Shown: one piece after another, positions 26,485 to 34,659 of the stretch
Layout of the letters: the number at the start of each line of letters is the position of its first letter
Position numbering within the stretch: the stretch's first letter is position 1
Assembly (NCBI GenBank): GCA_039794405.1
Contig: JBDIVL010000031.1
Coordinates: forward strand, 1-51,198
Reading direction: 5' to 3'
Origin: JBDIVL01 sp039794405
GTDB taxonomy: Bacteria > Planctomycetota > Brocadiia > Brocadiales > Brocadiaceae
Length of the DNA: 51,198 nucleotides
Translations under genes and position numbers: made by a program
Notes under the pieces: model-generated
What the model was told of the DNA's origin: nothing
What the model saw: only the letters and a program-made list of their open reading frames with translations
Databases searched by the model: none

Positions 26485-27261
26485 TTGCGATATTGTAGCG
26501 CTGCGTGTAGAAGACTTAGGTTTTTAATTTGCGTCCTTTTCATAATCTGTGGCTTCAAGCTTTTACCCCAGGATGTTTTCGCCATAGGAGAAACCTCAAA
26601 GTTTACCTTTGCTCAAATGGAATATTCCGGAGGAAACTGGAATCCCAGACCTAACGCATCCAAACGTTTACTATGGGAACTTATCAAGCGAACGAGTGTT
26701 GAGGCCCGCATTGATATGGTCTCTATTCGTTCCGATAATGCAAACCTCTTTGAATATCCATTTCTTTATATGTCCGGCGATCAGGAATTCCCACCTCTTA
26801 GTGAAAAAGAAATCAGCAATTTAAAATTATATCTGGAGTTTGGAGGTACCCTTCTTATCGATGACGGCATTGGAAAAAGTGATTTTGGTTTTGACAAATC
26901 CATCCGTCGCGAGGTTAAGAGATTATTTCCAAATAAACCACTCGAACGGCTGCCAATTGACCATGCGGTCTTCAAATCTTTTTATTTGTTAAACCAGGCG
27001 TACGGGAGGGTTATAGAAAAGTCTTTTTTGGAGGGTATAACAATAGGGGAACGAACGGTGATTATCTATTCACAAAATGACCTCGGTGGTGCTTGGGCAA
27101 AGAATCCACTGGGAAATTGGGAGTATGAGGTAATTCCGGGTGGGGAGACGCAGAGGGCTATGGCCTTCCGCCTCGGGATAAATATTATCATGTATGCCCT
27201 GACGGGTAACTATAAGCAGGATCAAGTACACCTTCCTTTTATTTTGAGAAGACAGATGTAA
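26485..27261 (+). CDS. DUF4159-domain exported protein
   Basis: The protein carries DUF4159: FTFAQMEYSGGNWNPRP, then YLEFGGTLLIDDGIGKSDFGFD and NDLGGAWAKNPLGNWEYEV, ending with LGINIIMYALTG. Structure-based work treats the family as a class I glutaminase-like fold without proven catalysis. The frame is open from ATG 26362, but TTG at 26485 has GGAGGG 6 bases upstream and gives a compact signal peptide (RFLICVLFIICGFKLLPQDVFA), so I chose it (258 residues). The vWA protein follows after 3 bases. DUF4159 and vWA membrane proteins commonly occur together in planctomycetes with MoxR/DUF58 genes, which are not next to this pair. Confidence 0.82.
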   Translation: MRYCSAACRRLRFLICVLFIICGFKLLPQDVFAIGETSKFTFAQMEYSGGNWNPRPNASKRLLWELIKRTSVEARIDMVSIRSDNANLFEYPFLYMSGDQEFPPLSEKEISNLKLYLEFGGTLLIDDGIGKSDFGFDKSIRREVKRLFPNKPLERLPIDHAVFKSFYLLNQAYGRVIEKSFLEGITIGERTVIIYSQNDLGGAWAKNPLGNWEYEVIPGGETQRAMAFRLGINIIMYALTGNYKQDQVHLPFILRRQM

Positions 27262-27264
27262 ATT

Positions 27265-29556
27265 ATGGAAAATTTTACCCAATGGAATCTTACTTTTCCT
27301 GGTATTGAAAATACCGGTTTACGTTTGCTCGTGATATTTTGTGCTATTGCTGCGTTATATCTTTCCTGGCTGAGCATTAAAGCTATTTATCCCATACCTA
27401 AGCGATTATTACTCCTTGGGCTCCGGTTTGCCGCAGCGGTACTTATCGTTATCCTTCTCTTTCAGCCGCAACTAGAGCAAAAGGAGGTTTTGAGGTTAAA
27501 GAATAAAGTCGTGTGCCTGTTGGATAATTCAAAAAGTATGGCCCTGAAAGGCGGTGATACCGGTATATCCCGGTTCCAGCTTGTCAATAATTTCTTTAAG
27601 GATAATGCATCTTTTATAGAAGAACTCCACAACAATTTTGACGTTGATTATATATCTTTTTCGGACATCATCAGAGAGATCTCTTATGGTGATATAGAAA
27701 GAGGCCTTTCCCTTGATGGTGAGAATACTGATATTGCCCAAACGCTTAAGCTTCTGAAAAAACGTTACGAAAACAAACCGGTAAAGGGATATTTTATTTT
27801 TTCAGATGGTGCAGATACCGTTGAACTTCCTTCGAGTGTAAATAAACTCAATATTATTTCAAATCTTGCCAAGGATCTTTCGGCTCCGTTCTTTACCTTT
27901 TCACCGGCAGGTAATATGGATGTAAGGGATATTGCCATCAGTAATATTTCTTATGACAGCTTTACCTTTGTGAGGAGTTCATGGAAGGCGGATGTTGAGG
28001 TAAAAGTCTTTGGATACAGAGATCTCAAACTTCCTATTACTCTGAAACAAGGAAACGATATCATTTCCTCCAAGGTCTTGGATATCGGAGACCAAGGTGA
28101 ATTTCACATAGATTTATCGTTTACGCCTTACACAACAGGAACATTCCTCTACACGGTATCTATTCCCGTCCAGTCCCAGGAGGCAATTACCGAGAACAAT
28201 CAAATCAGTTTTTTAGTAAAAGTGGTGCGTGATAAAATTAGGGTTATGCATGTTTGCGGACGTCCTTCCTGGGATGAACGTTTTCTGAGACGGGTATTAA
28301 AAAGTGATCCCAACATTGACCTTATATCTTTCTTTATCCTTCGGACACCAACCGATGTCTCTGATGCCAGAAATGAAGAACTCAGTCTCATCCCTTTTCC
28401 TGTAGACGAACTGTTTACGCAGGCACTAAACAGTTTTGATTTAGTCATTTTTCAAAATTTTGACTATCGACCCTATGATACATCATTCTTTCGGTTTTCA
28501 CACTATCTCAATAATATCCAGAGATTTGTAACAGAGCAGGGTGGTGGTTTTATGATGGTTGGCGGTGATATTTCATTTTCTCAGGGTGGATATGATGGTA
28601 CGGCTATAGAGGAAATCCTTCCTTTTGATCTTACCGCGGAAAGAGATACTATTGATGTATCACGACACAAGGCCATACTAACAAATGACGGCCTAAAACA
28701 CCCTGTGACTGCGCTTGATGACAATGCGGAAAGAAACACCGCCCTGTGGAAGGAACTTCCGGAGCTTGATGGATGTAATGTGACCACGCAGCTAAAGCCG
28801 GATGCCACATCTTTAGCGATCTATCCCGTACATGAGAATCCATCCCTTATTGCTGTGCGTGATATTGGACTTGGCAGGTGTATGGTTATTGCAACTGACT
28901 CACTGTGGCGATGGAATTTTCTGTCCGTTGGGAAAGGAGGCAGTAATAGGTATTATATAAAATTCTGGCAAAATGCTATAAAATGGCTCATTAAAGACCC
29001 CACGCTAAATCCTATCCGTATAGGAGTAAATAAAGAGACATTTTTACCCCATGAAGAAGTTCAAATAAAAATTGAAGCGCTGGGGAGAAATTATCAGCCT
29101 TTAGAAGACGTGCAATTAGATATCGACATTGTGAATGAATTTTCTGGTAAGAGCATACTTGTCACAAATGGGATTACTGATCATGATGGTCAATACAGAT
29201 TTACCATAAAACATGATAAAGAAGGTTACTATATTGTTAAGGTTACAGCCAAGAAAGAAGGCGAAGAGATAGGACAGGATTATACTATCTTTCGTGTCGC
29301 ATGGGTAAACAAGGAGTTTAAAGATCCATCTATCAGAAGGGATATCCTTGTTGTATTAGCGGAAGCATCAGGAGGAAAGTACTTTGACCTTCCCGTGAAA
29401 AGTATCGAAGAAAAGCTTTCGCTTGAAAATCCCTCCATTACAAAACTCGTCGGGAAAAGGCAAGTATCCATGTGGGATAAGTGGTATATCTTTGTGACGA
29501 TACTGGCAGTCGTTTCTCTAGAATGGTGGATTAGAAAACGTAGCGGACTGAGCTAG
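27265..29556 (+). CDS. Large vWA membrane protein with glutaminase-like domain
   Basis: The 763-residue protein has two membrane helices in its first 65 residues, a vWA domain with CLLDNSKSMAL near 92-102 and FIFSDGADTV near 175, a beta-rich middle, and a class I glutaminase-like domain (EQGGGFMMVGGDISFSQGGYDG near 430). A Big/CARDB-like domain follows, then a last helix (YIFVTILAVVSLEWWI). BatA/BatB-like proteins of this design are membrane complex scaffolds of unknown output. It is three bases after the DUF4159 gene. The pair probably works together at the membrane, with most of the chain outside the cytoplasm. Confidence 0.85.
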   Translation: MENFTQWNLTFPGIENTGLRLLVIFCAIAALYLSWLSIKAIYPIPKRLLLLGLRFAAAVLIVILLFQPQLEQKEVLRLKNKVVCLLDNSKSMALKGGDTGISRFQLVNNFFKDNASFIEELHNNFDVDYISFSDIIREISYGDIERGLSLDGENTDIAQTLKLLKKRYENKPVKGYFIFSDGADTVELPSSVNKLNIISNLAKDLSAPFFTFSPAGNMDVRDIAISNISYDSFTFVRSSWKADVEVKVFGYRDLKLPITLKQGNDIISSKVLDIGDQGEFHIDLSFTPYTTGTFLYTVSIPVQSQEAITENNQISFLVKVVRDKIRVMHVCGRPSWDERFLRRVLKSDPNIDLISFFILRTPTDVSDARNEELSLIPFPVDELFTQALNSFDLVIFQNFDYRPYDTSFFRFSHYLNNIQRFVTEQGGGFMMVGGDISFSQGGYDGTAIEEILPFDLTAERDTIDVSRHKAILTNDGLKHPVTALDDNAERNTALWKELPELDGCNVTTQLKPDATSLAIYPVHENPSLIAVRDIGLGRCMVIATDSLWRWNFLSVGKGGSNRYYIKFWQNAIKWLIKDPTLNPIRIGVNKETFLPHEEVQIKIEALGRNYQPLEDVQLDIDIVNEFSGKSILVTNGITDHDGQYRFTIKHDKEGYYIVKVTAKKEGEEIGQDYTIFRVAWVNKEFKDPSIRRDILVVLAEASGGKYFDLPVKSIEEKLSLENPSITKLVGKRQVSMWDKWYIFVTILAVVSLEWWIRKRSGLS

Positions 29557-29660
29557 AGCAAAAAACACTTGCAATGAAACATTTCATTTAGTATATTTTA
29601 CACTTTGCGAAACAGTTTGGTCGGACGCTATTTTATTCAGGTATAAAGGAGAAATATTAC

Positions 29661-30326
29661 TTGATAATAGCGATAGATGGTCCAGCGGGTTCTGGGAAAA
29701 GTACTATTGCTAGGATTCTGGCGAAACGGCTGGGATTCAAATATCTTGATACCGGTGCAATGTACAGGGCGCTGACATGGAAAGCGATGCAAAGGGGTAT
29801 AAACCTTGAAAATGAAGACGCCTTATGCCAGCTTATGGATCAAACCACTATTGAGTTTCAATATAGAAACGAGAGTCTGGATGTGTTTGTAGATGGTGTT
29901 CCTGTTACAAAGGATATTCGTTTACCCGCTGTCACAAACAATGTTCATTACATTTCAGATAAGCCAGGTGTTCGAAGGCTCATGGTAAAACTTCAGCAAA
30001 AGCTTGCTGTTGGGGAAAATGTGGTTGCTGAAGGAAGGGATATGGGAACGGTAGTATTCCCGCATGCAGAAAGAAAATTCTTTCTGGATGCGGATATTGA
30101 AGAGCGCGCCCAAAGGCGCTATTCTGAATTTAAACCATCGGATAAGGGAATTTCTTTTACTGACGTTGTAAAAGATATAGAAATGCGGGACAGGCGTGAT
30201 ATAACAAGAGATAATTCACCCTTAAAAAGGGGGAGTGATGCAATCTATATCAATACTACGAAGTTGACCATCGAGGAAGTATTTCATATGATATACAGAG
30301 AAATTGAGCCTATTTTAAAGGGATAG
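29661..30326 (+). CDS. cmk: Cytidylate kinase
   Basis: Cmk phosphorylates CMP and dCMP. The 221 residues show the P-loop GPAGSGKSTIA near residue 7, KYLDTGAMYRALTW near 28, the CMP-binding EGRDMGTVVFP near 120 and RDRRDITRDNSPL near 175. It starts at TTG, preceded by AAAGGAG, which leads straight into the canonical MIIAIDGPAGSG. It is the first gene in a row (cmk, rpsA, sigma factor, apt); cmk-rpsA adjacency is widely conserved in bacteria. Confidence 0.97.
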   Translation: MIIAIDGPAGSGKSTIARILAKRLGFKYLDTGAMYRALTWKAMQRGINLENEDALCQLMDQTTIEFQYRNESLDVFVDGVPVTKDIRLPAVTNNVHYISDKPGVRRLMVKLQQKLAVGENVVAEGRDMGTVVFPHAERKFFLDADIEERAQRRYSEFKPSDKGISFTDVVKDIEMRDRRDITRDNSPLKRGSDAIYINTTKLTIEEVFHMIYREIEPILKG

Positions 30327-30406
30327 AATTTTTACAAAAAACGTATTTTATTTCATAAGATTCTTTTTATTTTATTGTAATTTTATTTCGGAGAATTTAT
30401 TAAATT

Positions 30407-32152
30407 ATGGATCGTGATTATTTAAAAGAATATAACGTAAATTTAGAGGATGTCGAAAAAGAAGTCCAAGCAATTATGGAGGACGAGGATGCCAAGAAGA
30501 GAATGGAATCCACCTATTATGATTCTGTCCAAAACTTCGAAGTCGGTACCGTCCTGAAAGGACGTATTCTTAGTGTCTTAGGGGACAATGTTATCGTAGA
30601 TTGCGGGTATAAATCCGAGGGCATGATTCCTAAATTTGAATTTGACGATCCATCCGAAATAAATATTGGTGAAGAGGTAGAGGTTTTATTAGAGGCCGTA
30701 GAAGACGATTCGGGGCTTATCAAGTTATCGAAGCGCAAGGCAGACCGCATCCGTGGTTGGGAGAGAGTTATTGCTAGGTATAAAGAAGGTGATATTATAA
30801 CAGGGCGTGTCACGAGGAAGATTAAAGGTGGCCTGCTTGTTGATATGGGCGTACCAATATTTTTACCAGCTTCTCAAATTGATGTAAAGCCACCCGGAGA
30901 TATTTCTCAATATATTGGACAGGAAGTGATCTGTAAAATTCTTAAAATAGATGAAGAGCGGCAGAATATTGTTGTCTCGAGGCGAAAACTCATTGAAGAA
31001 GAACGTGACAAAAAGAAAAAGGAATTGTTGGGAGAGATTGAAGTCGGTCAGGTACGAAAGGGAGTAGTGAAAAATATTGCAGACTTTGGTGCATTTATAG
31101 ATCTCGGTGGATTAGATGGGCTTCTCCATATTACTGATATGAGTTGGGGCAGGATAAGTCATCCTTCAGAAATACTTGCCATTGATGATGAAGTTGAGGT
31201 AAAGATACTTGATATTGACAAAGAAAAAGAAAAAGTAGCCCTTGGGTTAAAGCAAAAGTCCGAAAATCCTTGGTTGCACATAGAAGAAAAATACCCTGTG
31301 GGTTCCCGGGTAAAAGGGCAGGTTGTTAATATAATGTCTTACGGTGCCTTTGTAAAATTGGAAACAGGTATTGAAGGCCTTGTTCATATTTCTGAGATGT
31401 CCTGGACACGCCGCATTAACCACCCGTCAGAAATGGTAGCTATCGGGGACACTGTAGAGGTCGTTGTTCTAAAAATTGATAAAGAAAAAGAGGAGATCTC
31501 TCTCAGTATGAAGCAGACAGAGGTTAATCCCTGGACCGTTATTGAAGAAAAGTATCCGCCTGGAACAAAGATTAAAGGACGTGTCCGTAATTTAACGAAT
31601 TACGGAGCATTTATTGAGATTGAAGAAGGTGTGGATGGATTACTGCATATCTCCGATATGTCTTGGGCAAAGAAGGTAGGCCATCCTTCTGAAATTGTGA
31701 AGAAGGGTGATAAAATAGAAGCAGTGGTGCTTTCTGTTGATCGTGAAAAGAAGAGAGTCGCCTTAGGGCTGAAGCAACTTTCTGATGATCCATGGACAAG
31801 AGAGATTCCTGAAAAGTTTAAAGTGGGTGATGTTGTTAGAGGTAAAGTTACAAAGTTGACAAACTTCGGTGCATTTTTAGAACTTGGTAAGGGAATAGAG
31901 GGACTTCTGCATATATCTGAATTTTCTAATGAGAAGATAACGAATCCTGCTGATGCTGTTAATATTGGCGATGAACTGGAAGTTCGTGTTATCCGTATCG
32001 AACCGGAAGCAAGGAAGATAGGACTTAGTCTTAAGAGATTATCTGACTCAGAACAAAAGTTAACTGTCTCATCATCTTCAAACGGAGATTCCCAAAAGCA
32101 GATGCAAGGTGAAGTTGTTGAAAAGGAACCAACTGCCTCGGATGCTTCATAA
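30407..32152 (+). CDS. rpsA: 30S ribosomal protein S1, six S1 domains
   Basis: S1 binds mRNA on the small subunit and helps initiation. The 581 residues contain six S1 repeats starting near residues 44, 130, 215, 300, 387 and 474; the last four share the pattern GAFI/VKL-E-GIEGLLHISEMSW and HPSE. The first two are the divergent ribosome-binding repeats. The tail is rich in Ser, Gln and Glu. It lies 80 bases after cmk. The sigma factor's Shine-Dalgarno begins 19 bases after its stop. Confidence 0.96.
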   Translation: MDRDYLKEYNVNLEDVEKEVQAIMEDEDAKKRMESTYYDSVQNFEVGTVLKGRILSVLGDNVIVDCGYKSEGMIPKFEFDDPSEINIGEEVEVLLEAVEDDSGLIKLSKRKADRIRGWERVIARYKEGDIITGRVTRKIKGGLLVDMGVPIFLPASQIDVKPPGDISQYIGQEVICKILKIDEERQNIVVSRRKLIEEERDKKKKELLGEIEVGQVRKGVVKNIADFGAFIDLGGLDGLLHITDMSWGRISHPSEILAIDDEVEVKILDIDKEKEKVALGLKQKSENPWLHIEEKYPVGSRVKGQVVNIMSYGAFVKLETGIEGLVHISEMSWTRRINHPSEMVAIGDTVEVVVLKIDKEKEEISLSMKQTEVNPWTVIEEKYPPGTKIKGRVRNLTNYGAFIEIEEGVDGLLHISDMSWAKKVGHPSEIVKKGDKIEAVVLSVDREKKRVALGLKQLSDDPWTREIPEKFKVGDVVRGKVTKLTNFGAFLELGKGIEGLLHISEFSNEKITNPADAVNIGDELEVRVIRIEPEARKIGLSLKRLSDSEQKLTVSSSSNGDSQKQMQGEVVEKEPTASDAS

Positions 32153-32182
32153 CCCGTTACAGAAAATAGAGGAGGTATTCGT

Positions 32183-33016
32183 ACGGAAACTGCTTTACAA
32201 ACATACCTAAAAGAAATAAACAAAATTCCGTTGTTATCTCCTGAAGAAGAAAAGGAAGTAACAAAAAAGGTGGCTGATGGGGATCAAAAAGCGCGTGAAA
32301 AGCTTATACGATCTAATCTGCGGCTAGTTGTCAGTATCGCGAAAGAATATGTGAACCGAGGACTTTCCTTTTTAGATCTAATTGAGGAAGGAAATCTAGG
32401 ATTGATTCGTGCCGTAGAGAAGTTTGATCCATCTACTGGATATAAATTCAGTACGTATGCTACATGGTGGATCAAACAAGCCGTCCGTCGTGCCTTAACC
32501 GACAAGGCAAAAACAATTCGCATACCTTCTTATATGATCGAAAAAATATCCGAGTTAAAAAGCACGTCTACTGATTTGTTAGACAAGCTTGAGAGGCCGC
32601 CAAGCGTAAACGAAATTGCTGAAAAGATGGATATTACTGCAAAAAAAGTACAATCCATTACGCATGCTATACGTTCGACTGGGTCTCTTGATACAACCGC
32701 TATTACAGGTTCAGACCTTATCTGGGCACTCAGTAACATAATACCAGATGAAAAAACTCCCGCCCCTGAAGAAGAGCTAGAGGAGACTTATGAAAGAGAA
32801 GCGGTGAAGAGGCTCCTGGAAATTATTGATAACAGAGAGGCCATGGTAATAAAAATGCGATATGGGCTGGCAGACGGTGAACCAAAGACCTTAGAAGAAA
32901 TTGGTAAAATTTTGCATATAAGCCGTGAACGTGTCCGGCAGATAGAGAAAGAAACCATTCGAAAATTATACTTTCTTTTGACAAAAGAAGAGAAAGAGGG
33001 GAAAGAAAAGGAATAG
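32183..33016 (+). CDS. Sigma-70 family RNA polymerase sigma factor, apparent ACG start
   Basis: The protein has sigma regions 2 to 4: RLVVSIAKEYVNRGLSFLDLIEEGNLGLIRAV, the -10 reader YKFSTYATWWIKQAVRRAL, and region 4.2 SRERVRQIEKETIRKL. It lacks the long region 1.1 and the non-conserved insert, like group 2 or small RpoD-type factors. The first usual start codon in frame is TTG at 32231, inside region 1.2 (KIPLLSPEEE). The residues before it (ALQTYLKEIN) are also region 1.2, so the real start is earlier. ACG at 32183 lies 7 bases after GGAGG (32171-32175), giving 277 residues. The apt gene follows directly after the stop. Confidence 0.9.
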   Translation, partial: TETALQTYLKEINKIPLLSPEEEKEVTKKVADGDQKAREKLIRSNLRLVVSIAKEYVNRGLSFLDLIEEGNLGLIRAVEKFDPSTGYKFSTYATWWIKQAVRRALTDKAKTIRIPSYMIEKISELKSTSTDLLDKLERPPSVNEIAEKMDITAKKVQSITHAIRSTGSLDTTAITGSDLIWALSNIIPDEKTPAPEEELEETYEREAVKRLLEIIDNREAMVIKMRYGLADGEPKTLEEIGKILHISRERVRQIEKETIRKLYFLLTKEEKEGKEKE

Positions 33017-33538
33017 ATGTCTATGGAGGATTTAAGAGGGCTAATCAGAGATGTACCAGATTTTCCTAAAAAGGGTATCGTTTTTAAAGATATTACACCC
33101 TTGTTTCAAAACCCAAAGGGATTAAGGGAAACTGTAGAATCAATTGCTGATCATTATAGGAATAAGGATATTGATGTTGTCGTTGGTGCTGAGGCGCGTG
33201 GCTTCATCCTTGCTCCTGCTATAGCCTTAAACCTGGGCGCCGGGTTTGTTCCCATTAGAAAACCAGGTAAACTTCCTTACGAAAAGGTTCGTATGAGCTA
33301 TGCCCTGGAATATGGTACCGATACACTTGAAATACACAAGGATGCTATTAAAAAAGGTCAACAGGTGCTTATTGTGGACGATTTGCTGGCAACAGGTGGA
33401 ACTATGGCGGCTTGCTGTAAGTTAGTTGAATCTTTGGGCGGAAACGTTGTGGGGTGTGCCTTTTTAATTGAGCTAACTTTTCTTAACGGCAAAAGGGCTT
33501 TGGATAAATACGATATATTTTCACTCCTAAAATACTGA
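33017..33538 (+). CDS. apt: Adenine phosphoribosyltransferase
   Basis: Apt salvages adenine to AMP with PRPP. Motifs in the 173 residues include DFPKKGIVFKDITPL near 16, GAEARGFILAPAIA near 58, RKPGKLP near 80, and the PRPP-binding loop VLIVDDLLATGGTM near 120. The length matches the family exactly. The ATG follows the sigma-factor stop with no gap, so translation is coupled; a second ATG at 33023 is also possible. A 13-base hairpin follows 68 bases after the stop. Confidence 0.97.
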   Translation: MSMEDLRGLIRDVPDFPKKGIVFKDITPLFQNPKGLRETVESIADHYRNKDIDVVVGAEARGFILAPAIALNLGAGFVPIRKPGKLPYEKVRMSYALEYGTDTLEIHKDAIKKGQQVLIVDDLLATGGTMAACCKLVESLGGNVVGCAFLIELTFLNGKRALDKYDIFSLLKY

Positions 33539-33606
33539 ACATAAGCCCCTTTTTTACTTTTTCTTATATCCTCATAAAAAATGCTTTTTCAATTCAAATT
33601 GCCTTA

Positions 33607-33646
33607 TTCCTTCAGAGTGACGATTTACTGTGCCACTCTGAAGGAA
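33607..33646. terminator. 13-bp hairpin between convergent genes
   Basis: TTCCTTCAGAGTG at 33607-33619 pairs perfectly with 33634-33646 across a 14-base loop. It sits between the end of apt and the end of the convergent minus-strand gene. No clear U-tract follows on the plus strand, so it may act in both directions or as an mRNA end. Confidence 0.55.
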
Positions 33647-33662
33647 CATGGAGTAGTAGATT

Positions 33663-33926
33663 TTAATAGAGAGTTATCTCGATTGATTGGCCTTCTTTCC
33701 AGACTTGATTAAATACTTTTGCATTCTTTAATGCATCCATTACTTGTTTTTCAATCCACATAATTATATCGCTATAGCCGCAGCTAAAACATCCGACCAT
33801 TGCAGAGCCTTTCATTGTTTTTACAATTACGGAAATAGCTTCGCCACTACAGTTCGGGCATTTGGTTGATGAAATTACAGCTTTATATTTTTCCCCGACT
33901 TCTTTATTTGAAAAATGCTCTGACAT
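33663..33926 (-). CDS. Small zinc-ribbon protein
   Basis: The 87-residue protein has one four-cysteine ribbon: CPNC near residue 23 and CFSC near 46, about 20 residues apart, followed by a helical region and an acidic end. It starts at an ATG with AAAGGAGC upstream on the minus strand. It converges with apt. No family name is offered; the zinc ribbon and the good ribosome site support a real gene. Confidence 0.65.
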   Translation of the reverse strand: MSEHFSNKEVGEKYKAVISSTKCPNCSGEAISVIVKTMKGSAMVGCFSCGYSDIIMWIEKQVMDALKNAKVFNQVWKEGQSIEITLY

Positions 33927-34277
33927 TTTTGTGCTCCTTTAATTTTGTACTTTAAGAGTAATGAAGTACACTGACTTTTATAGTAAAACAAATTCTTGTA
34001 ATGAAAAGTTTCAATATTTTATTTCACTTAAATTTCAAACTGTACCATATAATCAATTTCATGAAACCAATCATTAATTCTTTACAAGAATATAAAACAT
34101 AGTGTATCCGTTTTTTGATTTGGATTCAAGTGATTTGTTTTCTTAAGTTTTGCGGACAAAAGAGGTACAATTTGAAGCTGTGAGCATTAGTAGGAAACCA
34201 ATATCAGGACTCATTATCCTCTACTTATTTACAAAATCATGTAACAAAGGTGATATTCTAAATTACTCAAAATGCTA

Positions 34278-34307
34278 TTGACATAAAATACCCTTCAATA
34301 ATAGAAT
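34278..34307 (+). promoter_or_regulatory. Promoter for the glgX leader
   Basis: TTGACA at 34278-34283 is a perfect -35 box. TAGAAT at 34302-34307 matches 5 of 6 bases of the -10 consensus, with an 18-base spacer. Transcription should start near 34314, exactly where the riboswitch-like RNA begins. Confidence 0.7.
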
Positions 34308-34315
34308 GCTCATAT

Positions 34316-34440
34316 GGTTACGATAAAGGCAAAACCTGAGTAATCAGGTGGCGCAAAGTAAAGGGTCTTTTCACCCCTTAAATCCTTCTTTCATAAAGGG
34401 AGAATTTGAGGGACTAAAAAAAAGACAGCCTTACTGCCGA
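34316..34440 (+). ncRNA. GEMM-I (c-di-GMP-I) riboswitch aptamer with insert in P3 loop
   Basis: The RNA shows the GEMM-I core: AAAGGCAAAACC (34325-34336), a stem CCTGA/TCAGG capped by the GNRA loop GUAA (34341-34344 region), then GGCGCAAAG (34350-34358), the tetraloop receptor side, and GGGTCT. The P3 arm GTCTTTT (34365-34371) pairs exactly with AAAAGAC at 34420-34426. Between them an extra hairpin (CCCTTAAATCC with GGGAGAATTTGAGGG, 34374-34412) appears to fill the variable P3 loop. The 3' end reads GCCTTACTGCCGAAG, like the family's UGCCGAAG end. The G before CAAA is the base that selects c-di-GMP rather than cGAMP in studied members. P1 pairing is weak by eye. Confidence 0.68.
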
Positions 34441-34477
34441 AGATGTTTATTACGATATCTTTGCAGTAAGGTTTTTT
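34429..34477 (+). terminator. Rho-independent terminator in the glgX leader
   Basis: CCTTACTGC (34429-34437) pairs with GCAGTAAGG (34463-34471), an inner AAGAT/ATCTT stem extends it, and six T residues follow (34472-34477). The 5' arm overlaps the 3' end of the riboswitch aptamer, so ligand binding and terminator formation should exclude each other. The start codon of glgX is 183 bases downstream. Confidence 0.85.
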
Positions 34478-34659
34478 ATTTATAAAGGTAGCTAATTAGT
34501 ATTTAACGAAAACTTGTAAAAAATATCATTTCGAGTAGAGCAAAGAATCTTTGATCAATAAATTACAGGGTTTCCAGATCTCTCCCTCTGGCAGAAAATG
34601 TCAAAAGTACGGGATTTTCGTTCAGATATTGAATATTCCAATTACGAAAGGAGCGAAGG

